A DNA stretch of 64,000 nt from Oopsacas minuta (taxonomy: Eukaryota > Porifera > Hexactinellida > Lyssacinosida > Leucopsacidae). Location: the NCBI GenBank assembly GCA_024704765.1, contig JAKMXF010000255.1, forward strand, positions 434,001 to 498,000. The letters are read 5' to 3'. Of the stretch, positions 44,671 through 56,500 are shown piece by piece. How positions within the stretch are numbered: position 1 is the first letter of the stretch; every line of letters starts with the position of its first letter. Both the position numbers and the translations under genes were made by a program. A model generated the notes under the pieces. The model saw only the letters and a list, made by a program, of their open reading frames with translations, searched no databases and was not told where the DNA came from.

Positions 44671-46977
44671 CAGGGGTCTTCAACCTGCGGCTCGCGATGA
44701 TAAAGCGTGCGGCTCGCGGGATAATTCTTGTTTTTGTTTATTTTGTCTTCACTTTGTTAATTTTGAAATTTGTTGTATTTTATTCAACAGATATTGTGAA
44801 TATACTTAAATATTAGCACTTTTTTGTTTCCCAATTCTGGAAACCTTGATGGTGTTTAAAGTGTATAGAAGACCTTTGTTGTCTTCAGTAATTAATTTAA
44901 GTCTTCAGTCAATATTCAAATACAAATACAAGTATAAATCAGAAGTATTTGACAATATACAATTTCATTTTCGGATTTCAAATACTCTCCAAATACACAT
45001 TTTTTATTATTCATTAATTATTTACGTATCCACTATGGCTACTTCTACGTCGAAAAAGCGGAAGATATAAGAAGAAAATCGGTCATTCAAGATAGAATGG
45101 GAAATAAAGTATTTTTTCGTGGAGGACAGTGGCAAGTTCATTTGTCTAATATGCCGTGAAACAATAGCTTCCGCTAAAAAAGGAAACTTTGAAAGGCATT
45201 ACAATACCAAACACCAATCAAATTTTGTGGGAATTCTTGGGGAATCACGAAAGACTAAACTAGACAATCTTAAAAGAAACTTGAAGAGTGAACAATCAAT
45301 CTTTTCAAAAAATGATAATTCGGTTAAGTCTATCACAGCAGTTAGCTTTGCTATCAGTAATATAATCGCGAAACGTATGAAACCATTTACGGATGGTGAA
45401 TTTATAAAGGAATGTCTAAATGAATTCGCTGATCAATGTTGTCCAGACAAAAAACAACTAATACAGCAGGTATCCTTGAGCGCTACGACAGTAATGCGTC
45501 GAGTGGAATCAATTTCAAAAAATATTCATACACAACTATTGGAAAAGACAAGTTGTTTTAGTTTCTGTAGCTTGGCACTTGATGGAAGTAAAGATATTTG
45601 TGATGTTGAACAATTGGCAATCTGGATAAGAGGCGTTGATGAAAACTTCAACATTACCGAGGAATTACTGTCTCTGCGTTCTATGCATGGAAGAACTCGT
45701 GGCATTGATATTTTCGAAGAGTTTCTTAAGATTGTGTCGGAAAACAACATTCCTGCCTTAAAGTTATCTGGCATTTCAACAGATGGAGCTCCATCAATGC
45801 TTAGTACAGGCACAGGATTTAAAGGTCAAGTTCTACGATGGTTGACAGAAAATAATGTGACAGAAATATCATGGTGTCACTGTATTATTCATCAAGAGGC
45901 CCTATGTGCGAAAACACTTGGACTGGAAAATGTTATGAAGTTGATAGTAGACGTTGTAAATTTTATCAGATCTAAAGGAGTGAATCATAGAGAATTTAAA
46001 GAATTTTTGAAAGATCTCGATTCAGATTACGGAGATGTATTATATTTTATAAGTGTTAGGTGGCTGAGTAGAGGAGTAGTTCTTGAAAGAGTTTGGGAAT
46101 TACGAGATGAAATATCAAGTCTCTTAGCCTCAAAGGGCAAGAAAGTTCCTGAATTCGAAGATACAAATTGGATTAGCGACTTTGCCTTCCTTGTAGATAT
46201 GACTACACACCTAAATATTCTAAATTCCACACTTCAGGGAAAGAACAAGTTGATTCATGAACTTTATGCCACAATTCGAAGTTTTGAGATGAAACTCGCT
46301 CTATTTAAGTTACAGCTTAAAAATAACAATTTTTCTCATTTTCCAGCACTAAAGTCACAAGATAGCCGATGGAAACAAATATGCTGAAATTATTTCAAAT
46401 CTCCAAGAAAACTTTGATACTCGATTTGGAGATTTTAGAAATCAACAACAAAGCTTCGAGATTTTTGCACAGCCTTTCAGTTTTGATCCGCAATATGCTC
46501 CACAGGAGCTTCAACTTGAACTCATAGACCTGCAGTCTAGCATAGATCTCAAGGCAGACTTCAAGGATGTTGGAGTAATTAATTTCTATAAAACTCTTCC
46601 TTCAGATATCTATCCTGCTATTTTAAAACACGCAAGAAGGATAGCTAGTTTACTTGGAAGCACTTACACTTGCGAGGCATTTTTCTCTAAAATGAAATAT
46701 ATCAAGAATAAATATAGAACTAATTTGACTGATGACCACCTCCAAGACGTTCTTCGTATTTCATCGACTGATATGAAACCTAATATAGATGGCATCTTAA
46801 TACAACAACAAAAACAGTACCAACCTTCACATTAATATTTTACTCTGATAAATTACTCATAATAATACAGTACTATATTAATATATAGAATACATAATCC
46901 TTAACTTTTAATGCGGCTCGCCAATCTAATACGAAACTAATATTTGGCTCATAGAAGAAAAAGGTTGAAGACCCCTG
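44671..46977. mobile_element. Full-length hAT transposon (2307 bp)
   Basis: The TIR is CAGGGGTCTTCAACCT at both ends, and it is flanked by a perfect 8-bp target duplication, CTATTAAG (44663-44670 and 46978-46985). The subterminal GCGGCTCGC words occur at both ends. It encodes a ZBED5-like transposase on the plus strand. Confidence 0.93.
45035..46835 (+). pseudogene. hAT transposase (ZBED5/GTF2IRD2-like), one stop and one frameshift
   Basis: The frame begins MATSTSKKRKI at 45035 and meets a TAA at 45068-45070, beyond which it continues open in the same frame. It contains a BED-type zinc finger (CLICRETIASAKKGNFERHYNTKH), a hAT catalytic core with LALDGSKD, STDGAPSML and WCHCIIHQEALC, and then a single-base frameshift near 46375-46390. 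The second frame runs to 46835 and carries the C-terminal dimerisation region (STYTCEAFFSKMKYIKNKYR). Only two lesions separate it from a complete transposase, which fits the intact ends and target duplication. The element is either recently inactivated or carries sequence errors. Confidence 0.88.
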
Positions 46978-47104
46978 CTATTAAGTATTCATTATCAACT
47001 ACATTCTTGAAATTTTGCCTCGAGATAGAGATAAGTATATATAGAGAGTTCTCAATTCAGGAATAATTACGAAGATTTATTTCCCTATATAGAATTTGAG
47101 ACAA

Positions 47105-48265
47105 ATGATATCACTCTTCCAGTTGGTAACAGAGATCACCCCTCTCGTTATATTTCCATACACAATAATCGCATTAATTGTAACAACCTATTACGCCTAT
47201 CAGAAATATCTAATACTTGGAGAAATTCGGAATATTCCATATTCGACCATTTTTTGCAAAGATTTATATAAAGTTAAGAAGAATTTGCAGCTTCAATCCA
47301 TGGTTTACAGTTTTATTCTCTTTCTATTAATCTTAGAGATAGTAATAAACAATCTCTTTTGAAAGTGCTGTAATTAGCAAATATGATTTTCACAATATTC
47401 ATTCAGAACCCATCAACATATCGAATTCGTGTATTCTCAGAGATCCTGGTTTACTCGGTTTATTCTACAACTCAGTTCTACTTGTAACATTCACATTCAA
47501 TGTTACTAAAGTTATATTTGCTTTAACTCCAATTATACTTTCTCTCTTCTTCACCATCCTTAGAAGTATATACCTAAACCATCCATACAACAGATCTATC
47601 AGTATATACAGGCTATACATTGTACTAAGATTGATCCTGATGACGTCATTAGCTAGTTTCATGCAAACTTCGTATTTAGACAGCTGCTACTGTTTCCGTT
47701 TGGCCTGATTGATTCGTTAATATACATATCTTCATCTCATAAATTCTATCTTTTGCTAAAAGGCTTGAGAGATGAGGCCCGTTGGCATTCAACTGAGCAG
47801 GAATATGTAGTGAGGAAATCAAATGTAGATCAATTCTTTTATGCTCAAATCACTACTTTATTTGTTTTCGTATTATTGCTGTTTGATATCATTCTCATTT
47901 TTATTGAGGTTCCACTCAAAATATATTCGTATAACCCTTGCTTCTTGCCTTATATCACTCTCGATTTTATTCCATCAATACAGTTCTCTCAATTATCACC
48001 AATTTTCACTTTAACTCTCAATCGATACTGCGTAATCATTAGATGTATCCTTGCCACTATAGTAGAAGTAGTGTTGATATCTATTCATATTGCAGTTTGT
48101 GGGGCTATTATTTTAAAACTTCTCAGAAGGCGCAAAATGTTTAACAACATCAATGATGAGGTAACTCGTCCTCTGATGGAGCGATACAGAGCTACTTTTG
48201 ACGTCAGTACCAGGTATCGTATACAGAGACCTCCATTTATACAATTTGCCAGATCTGTTTCTTAA
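47105..48265 (+). pseudogene. Multipass (about 7TM) membrane protein, two frameshifts
   Basis: Three consecutive open segments in three frames together encode a hydrophobic protein: 47105 to about 47350 (two membrane helices), about 47345 to 47710 (LLGLFYNSVLLVTF..., two helices), and about 47680 to 48265 (LLLFPFGLIDSLIYI, then FFYAQITTLFVFVLLLFDIIL and CILATIVEVVLISIHIAVCGAIIL). The count is about seven helices. The slips lie near 47350 and 47680-47700, where no GT-AG intron fits. The last segment ends in a basic tail (LLRRRKMF). I do not recognise the family; a rapidly evolving receptor is a guess. Confidence 0.55.
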
Positions 48266-48942
48266 CACGCTTCTGCCAGTTATAATTACCAGATTTTAAT
48301 CCATGTTTGACTGAATGTGTATGTTTTTACAGCCAAGTTCTTTTGTTTATAATTATAAGCTTGTTTGATTTTCATAATATTTTATGAAAAAATAATCAAT
48401 ACTATTAAATCTCAATTGTTTTCTGTTTGTTTACTGTTGTTTGTCCGTTGTCAAGGAAAGGATTTATGGTATGCAATTTTGAAATTGTCGCATAACTATG
48501 TATTTATCGTGTCTATCAAGTAAGTAAATAGAATTCAATAAAACTTCACTAAATATATCGAACATGCTGAATCCGATTTTCGCACTTTTGGGTTAATCAT
48601 ATGTAAATTTATTGTTGTTTTTATTAATATAAAGTAAACAAATTAGCCAAATTTCAAAATATATGTACAGGCTTGTTCTAAACGGCTACACAGGGCTAAC
48701 ATATGTTTCTAATGAATGGCATTAACTAAGGTCTGTAATCCTGTATAGATATAGCTACAGTTGACGTCCAGTGCAGTAATTCTATTCCTTAGGCTAGGCT
48801 CAGGGGATTTCAATATCATTTCGGTATAATTATCACACATGTAATATATCTGTATCCTTAGCTAATCAGGGCAGTACAACTTGAACTCTAATATTATTCT
48901 ATTATCTCTCTATATTGTTATAACTAGCTAGAATTTTCCTGT
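48266..48942. other. Intergenic, nothing recognised
   Basis: Spacer containing the TIMM10 promoter and leader. No motif was assigned. Confidence 0.4.
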
Positions 48943-49418
48943 ATGGATCCTCAACAAGCTCAATTGTTTGCATCTGTTGAGGTAGAAATGATGACAGATC
49001 TATATGACAGGTAATGAAGTGCCAGCATTCGGCGCCTGTTCTGCTGTCAACCTTTTTTTACATAGAAACAATGTACTCAATAATCATATATCTAAAATCG
49101 ATAAAATGACCATCTCGTCCCTGAAATTCCTTTGTAAAATCTTGCTGGCCAGGAACTGCTGACGATTGATATGATGCACGTGAATACGTGATCTTTTCTT
49201 ATTCAGATTTCGATCTTCCATTTAATTAATCTACTTTTAGGCTAACAAACACATGCTTTAAGAAATGTATCCCATTGAGGTTCCATGATAGCGACCTAAC
49301 GAAGGGGGAGACAGTGTGTATAGACAGATGTGTTGCCAAATACATGGAGATTCATGAAGAGGTAGGAAAGAAGTTAGTAGAGCTACAACAACAAGAATCT
49401 GCTGCTAAACCCTCTTAG
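48943..49418 (+). CDS. TIMM10: Mitochondrial import inner membrane translocase subunit Tim10
   Basis: Two exons, 48943..49010 and 49241..49418 (donor GACAG|gtaatg, acceptor cttttag|GCTAAC), 81 residues. The start MDPQQAQLFASVEVEMMTDLY matches the Tim10 N-terminus. The second exon has the twin CX3C motif, CFKKC and CIDRC, with KGETVCIDRCVAKYMEIHEEVGKKL. Tim9-Tim10 hexamers chaperone hydrophobic carrier proteins across the mitochondrial intermembrane space. Both exons are too short to stand out as ORFs, but the length and motif spacing are exactly those of the family. Confidence 0.96.
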
Positions 49419-50548
49419 AGGAATTGCATCATTAATATTTCTAAAGTATCTTGTCACTTAAGTATTATTAATTTCTAAATACTATTTTTCCAATCTATTC
49501 AGTATAATTCGGGCTAAAAGCTAATGCTTTACTCTTAACAAGAAGGAATATAATCATCCAATTCATTTGTACCAATTTCAAATCACGATAAACCTGATGT
49601 AACCAAGTGTAATGTTGATTTTACCAGTATTTGGATCTAGGGCTTTAGCCAACATTTTACAATTATTTGTAAATCTATATTTTATTATTGTGGGATCGGA
49701 ATTATCCATATAATGTAATGTCTCATATTTTTGAATGATACAATCGTAACTTTTCGGATCTATACATTTGATATACAACTATTATAGATGCCATCTCCAG
49801 TGATTGGATTTCTCATTTTATTATTATCTGTTGGGGTAGAGTAAATAATGGTTACTTGTTTCTTAAGAGTCCTCGCTAACAATGGAATAATAGGGATTAC
49901 AGTATTTCTGTAAGATACGAGTAATACTATACACAAGAATTTCACCACGAGGAAATTATAGGTCATATTGCATATTTATTATTTCTGATATAGAGCAACC
50001 AGTTTTTATATTAATATGATGTCATCTCCCAGTTAGCGTATCTGTTTTCATTCAGTTAGGCTTTTATAGATAATAGCTTTAAAATTATTGTATTCAATCC
50101 AAGAGTTTTATCATTGTATATTATATATGTTACACCATAAGTGTTAAGTTTGGGCACATGGGGGAAGCTACTGTATCCCCCCAGATTTGATTCATTTCCC
50201 TTTTTCTGATTATTTATCTTGTAATGTTCCTTCTTATTGTATTTTTATAAACTACGATCTTATTGTGACGTATACAATTTTACAGTATTCGTATGGTAAT
50301 TGTACTTGGTTGGTCATAACAACCATTCTGATAACTTTCTAACAAAGCAAGCCTAATAAGGCATTGGTAATACATTTTTCCTATAAAACATTTGAGGAAT
50401 GAAATTACAAACTTAGCATATCGAAGAATCTAAATGTATATTATTTGGATGAATACTGTAATTAATTATTTCTTTTGTATGATTTAATAATAGCTTTTTA
50501 GTTGATTGATGCTACAAATAAATTCATTTTAGAATTCGATTCTCATAA
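49419..50548. other. Intergenic, one possible broken small gene (minus strand)
   Basis: Mostly noncoding. On the minus strand 49966-49578 two overlapping frames join into a ~130-residue candidate with a hydrophobic, signal-like N-terminus (NFLVVKFLCIVLLVS), but a frameshift near 49770 separates them. No family was recognised. Confidence 0.3.
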
Positions 50549-53500
50549 ATGACTTCTCTATTCCTATCAAAAACTAAATATTACGCTCAAGGTAAGTTTG
50601 TACGTAAAGTGTCAGGATCTGAGCTTAGGGGGGCATCAAGTATATACATGGTCACTGCAAAAATGTGTAGTTAGATATTGAATATTATTTCATGCGAACG
50701 AAAATAGGTTTCATATGAGTATTCTCAAAGAAATATTACAGTCGAACCTCTGAGATCCCGGCAGAGTTAGTGTTATTTCTAAGATCTGGACGATATTGCC
50801 AGTATCTCGGAGGTTCGAGTGTTAATAAGTGAGAATATCGTCGAAATGTATTTGATTCATATCTAGAAATGTTCACAAATTAATATTGATAAATATTTAA
50901 GGGGCAGCCATTTATATCTCCAGGAGTATTAGGAAATATCTGGATAGATTGCATAGACTCTTTTTCCATTTAATTATGTAAATTGCCGTGCTTGTTGATG
51001 TTTATATATATTTACAGGCCTTTTGGTGAGACACACTTCTGGGTCTACAGCTCATCGAGTAAGCTTCTATTCTCTTCAACAGCAACTGGTTATCTCTGAA
51101 TGGGTGACTCTAGTAGACATAGATAATGTAAGAGACTTAAGTGATATAGAAAAGATGGTTCTTCTTGATTGCAATAAACTTCCTCTCTTGAATTCTCTTG
51201 CTGTACTCTCCTCAGATAAACTGATAGTAGCTGTGTTATGTGTATGTAGAGAAGTTACAGAAACAGAATTGAAAATATCAGCTGATGAACTATTATCAGG
51301 AGAACATCCTCCTGTCTTATTCCTGTTAGAGAAGACTACTGATGTAATGGAGTTGAAGCAGCTACTACTACTCAATCCCCTAGAAGTAGAATGTTCTGTT
51401 TCTGAGGATATTGCAGGATCTGATCTAGGCCCTGGTCATAAGAATTCCAATGAATCTAACTTTCCAAGTAATAGTAGTATTATATCTTTTATCTTAGATT
51501 TATTTATTCTCGCAGATACCGTAATTCCCTGAATAAGTGCATGGGCGCTTATTATTTTTTGTGAGCATTATTTGTATTAATTTTCTACTTTATTCAGGGA
51601 GATACGATACTCTATTCAGATGTTAACATACAATGTATCCATAACACATCTGTTATTTCCCTTATATATTCGTGTTGTGTATATACTTTTGTGTATTCTA
51701 TTTAAATACAGTAGAACTCAGATAAGACGTACCTCCTCGGGAGATAAATGATAGTACGTACTAACCGAATTACGTCTTAAGCCGAAACGTCTTTTCGCGT
51801 TCTACTGTATTTATAAATATTTATAGGTTCAGAAACACATCACGGTACGAGCAAGTCTAAAATGAGAGAATCTATTATTCATGATACGTTCGAAAATCTT
51901 CTCTTTACGAAAGACAGAGAAGAAGATATACTCCCTCTAATATTATGTAAACATTCTGAGGTCATAACTCTAATTATTCACTTTATCCATCAGAGAATGG
52001 ATTCGCATGTTCATGAGAAGAAGGAAGTTTTGAGGGTGAGTTCAGTTGGATTGTTCGTTGTTAACTTTTTTAACCTTTCAGATTTCGTATTATACTTAAT
52101 CATTAGACAAGCTATATTCGTACTAATAATAGCCTCGGGCTTATATGCCCCTACTGGCAGGGTTGCTGTGTGAATGAAATTTTGATTCCATCCCCATCTC
52201 AATCCACAGAATTCCCATATAATTTCCCATTTCCATTTCCCATGGTCTGGTTACCTACCCGTAATGATAGTTTAGAATTCAAATTGCATATAAATTCTTA
52301 TACGTATTAGACTTTGTTTGCAATTACTACAATCGCTCTATTTTATGTTAACCTTAACTTTTCCATAATTTTCTAGAATACCTTGAACAAAATCGTCAAA
52401 TACTTAAAGTCAAAAGTTATCTTTGAGACTCACATCCAAATAGACTGGCCTATATATCTCGTCATTTTCTTGGAAATAGCACAGCTGTTCGACTCAAATA
52501 AGGATAATCTAGCTAATGAAGCTATTACATTTATTCTGGTTAGATTTCTAAAAAAAATCCTACTACAATAGCTAATTCTATAAAGAGATTCTCAGAATTG
52601 GTACAAGATAGAGTTTTTAAATTTAGAAAGTTAGAAAGTCCTATAAATGAACTCATAAATCTGTTTACTATTGAGTACACTCAATGTCAGAAATCTGGTA
52701 ACAAATACGGTCATTTGAAACCTATTTACAAACAGCAAGATTTAGAGAATAAGTTATTGTGGTATAACGTACTGATGCTGTGTAATCAGAGTTTTAAAAT
52801 ACCTGGCCAGTCCAAGTGGAGTTTACATCTAATCCATCATATAGATCATGATCAGCTCTCAATCTATGATTTATCTAATTTGAATATTATTTGGGAATTT
52901 GGTATTCAGTTTGGTATAAACTTGGGTCTCTCTTTCGAACAAAGATTCTTATTAAGTGATGTTTTGAGAATAGTATCATCAAAATACGAAACTTATACAT
53001 TTCAAAACTTCAACATTGTACTAGACTATATTCTGAAATATCAATATGATACTTTTGAGATAATTGATTTCTGTTTGGCATATTTCGTATTCCTAGACCA
53101 ATATTCAAAATCAGGAAGAAAGTATTTTACTTCTCTCTTGGTTGATAATCCAAAGGCTTGTGTAGAAATGATGTGTATCATCTTATCCAAACTTGCTACA
53201 CTAATTTGTACTGCTACAGATATTTCAAAACAACTCACTTCTAAATGTGAAGTATTTAAAAAATACTGGTTTGACATTTCCCATCTCCTGCTCTATAATG
53301 TAGTTTGTTTCTATCTTTATGAAACACACCATCCTGAGGATTTTTCTATTGTTCTCAGATGTTTCTATGATACAGTAAAAATACCAACCGAACCTGAAGC
53401 ATTAGTTAAACCATGGATTAAAGAACACAAGAAGGAAGTTGTTACTATGATAAAGAGTAAGTTTAATAAAATAGACATTGAAACTTTTCATGTAATTCTA

Positions 53501-56500
53501 AAGAAATTCCCAGTTGCTGTCCTTTCTAAAACAGCAATTTATGATTATTTCACAAAATACCAACCTTCTAAAAGTGTTTCTATCAAGGATCCCATTTGGC
53601 AAGATCTATTAGTTACTGTTTTCAAAGGCAAAGATCCTCCCAAATCAATTTTCTCATCACTTAAGAAGATATTCGAACAATATTTAAATCGTAAACTAGG
53701 ACTTGAATTTATCCTTGATTGTTTAGCGATGGATTTACCGTCTTATGGATTAGAATATAAACCAACTAATGAAGATAAAATGATTTCTGATTTTATAACT
53801 AAGATTGAATTCGGGTCTAGAAATGAATTCTGGTATAAATTACATGAAAATCTAATCCAAATACTGAATTATATTCCCAAGTTCAGATTACCTTCTCTAT
53901 TACAAGCCATTATAATGGAATCTATAATCAGAGCTATTGTACCAGATTCTTCTCTGCTCTCTCACTCCAGTAGAGAAGGCTATTGTAAGCACTTAATTAT
54001 CTCATTACAAACTTTATCTTATCAGAAGAATCATACTACTTTTGAAGGATTAAAGATTTCCTATGAGCATTATTATCTTTGGAAAATTCTAGCTTTAATT
54101 TGTAAAAAAATCAAATTTGAGAAATTAGTCTGGTCTGATATTCCTTATATGGTTATAACATTATTATTTGTATTTAGTAAATACAAAGAAACTGTTCCTG
54201 GGTTTCAAGGCTACGCTTGGCAAGATAATAATTTAGTGTCTTATATTGAGTTCTGCAAGAAAAGTGAGGTTCTTATTTCCAAATATTATCATAGCATTTC
54301 TAATGATGACTGTAGTCTCATTGAGTATACAGAAATATTGAATAATCTTCAGAATCTAAATCAGCTGTTTAATTACTGTCAGTTACCCATTTTAGGTAAA
54401 GAAGAACTACAAACCAAAATTCATTATTTCACTGAAAAAGCTAGAGGTTTGACAAAAACTCTATTTCTACAACTAGAGGTTGAGAATACTAAAAGCAAAT
54501 CTTGCTTCATTTTACAATTCTTGAACGATCAGCAAGTCGAAGTCCCTGAAGGAATTCGAATAGAAATTGATTCATTATTGAAGATTTATTATGAACAGAT
54601 TCTTGGCAAAACTGAACAACCCATCTCTGTCCCAATTCTAGAAGCTAAAGACACAATCAAACTGAATGAATTCAGAACACGCTGTGCTTATATTGTAGAT
54701 AACTTTAAAATGTTTACTTCTCCAATCTTTGAAGGATCTGATTATACAGTTCATAATTTTCTAGCTCACTTCAGTCTAAGAGAGAATGTCTTGTTTGATG
54801 CCTGCCTCAGAAAGTGTATGGTACAGAAATTGAAACAACAACAAAATAGTAATTTCCTCTCAATGAGTGAGTTCGTAGAATGCTCAATTGATTGTTACCA
54901 GACACTCAACAGGATTTGTGAGGGTGTATCCACTTATGCAGAAATTGAGCAAATCAACGAACACCTCACTGTAAAATCTCTAAATTTCGGACAGATTCAG
55001 ATTGACATAAAGTTATTCCCACCCCTCGCTGACCGGATTCAGGGAGATCTGGGAGTAATGAATCTCTTTCAATTACTCAAGATTTCTGAGTATCTAATTC
55101 ACATTACAGATGTATGTAAGCAGTATAAACTCACCAGTTGTATTGCTAGTGCTGAGTTTAGTCAATTGGAAGATATATACAGAAAACTATCTGATCCAGA
55201 TAATCGTAACAAACTAACCATTACAGAAGCAACCACCTTATTAGTTCAGGTCAATGACGTCACTAATGATATGCCTATACAGAGATATCAGCTGTTTCCT
55301 ATTCTCGCAGATAGTGCTGAGTTCTACAAATTCTTGCTAGACAAAAATCTGTTTAACAACAGAGAAAGTTTTGATATTCAAATGAACCTGATTACCTCTG
55401 AGAGACAGGATGAAGATTATGACGACACAGTATTAACTCACATGTCTATTGCATACAGCTATATGATGCCTCTATTCTCACAGGAGCAAACACTGAAGGA
55501 GTTCCTTAAACAGTACTCACAGATGACAATTGGATCTGAGACAGGTTACTCACAGTTGAGAACAGTTAATAACAACATTACACTTATTCGTCGTTGGTTT
55601 ATAATTGCAGAAGGTGAGACTACTGAAAATGTGTCTCAACAGCTACAGGATATCCTAGATACTGGAGTTTATGAGATTTTGCTTGGCAACGCAGACAACC
55701 AACTGGAATTTGGAACAATGCCTAGTTTACCAAATACTACACCTCTTATTAACAAGAAGCTGGTTGCTTCAATTCTCCTCAAGTACTCAGCTTCTACTAA
55801 TACTGCTGCTATGCGTAATATTAAGAGAGACAGTCTTATCCTTCCTCCAGAATCTCCTATTCATTCCACTAACAAACTACCACCACCCTCTCCTACCCAC
55901 AATAGAATAGATGAACGTATGAACACAGATAAGATAGATGAATTTGTTAGGAAGCTAGGATTCCTGGAGCAGAGCAAACTATCAGAGCAACGTGTTAACT
56001 GTATATCAGATTTCCAATACTTCCACGATAAGATAAGAAAGATGTTTGAATGCTTAACTCAACTTGCAGAATTAGGACATCCTAACTTCCAGGACAAACC
56101 AATCTCTATATCTTGCTCCACTGAGAAATCGAGGCTTGCTGAGATCCTTGACGGATATTCATTAAAGCTAACACGATGGAAAGACGATTACGTAAAAATT
56201 CAGAATAATGTACAATTCCTCCTTTTCTTCCCTATACAGAGGATTATTCGTATAGTCTCACTAATGGAAGCTAAGGCTTGGGTTCAGGCTGCTAACCAGT
56301 TGAGCTTTCTCTTTAAAAACAATTACAATATTTTCCGTCTGATTGAAGCACAATTATGTGAGAATTTCTATCAAATTCGAATGAAATTGGAAGAAGATAA
56401 ATCCAAAATTCTCTCTCCTGCAGAAGTTATGTCAGTCGTTATCAGTCAAATTACTACCAACAAAGATCTCTCTTCATCACTGCTAATTGGTAAAGAGAGA

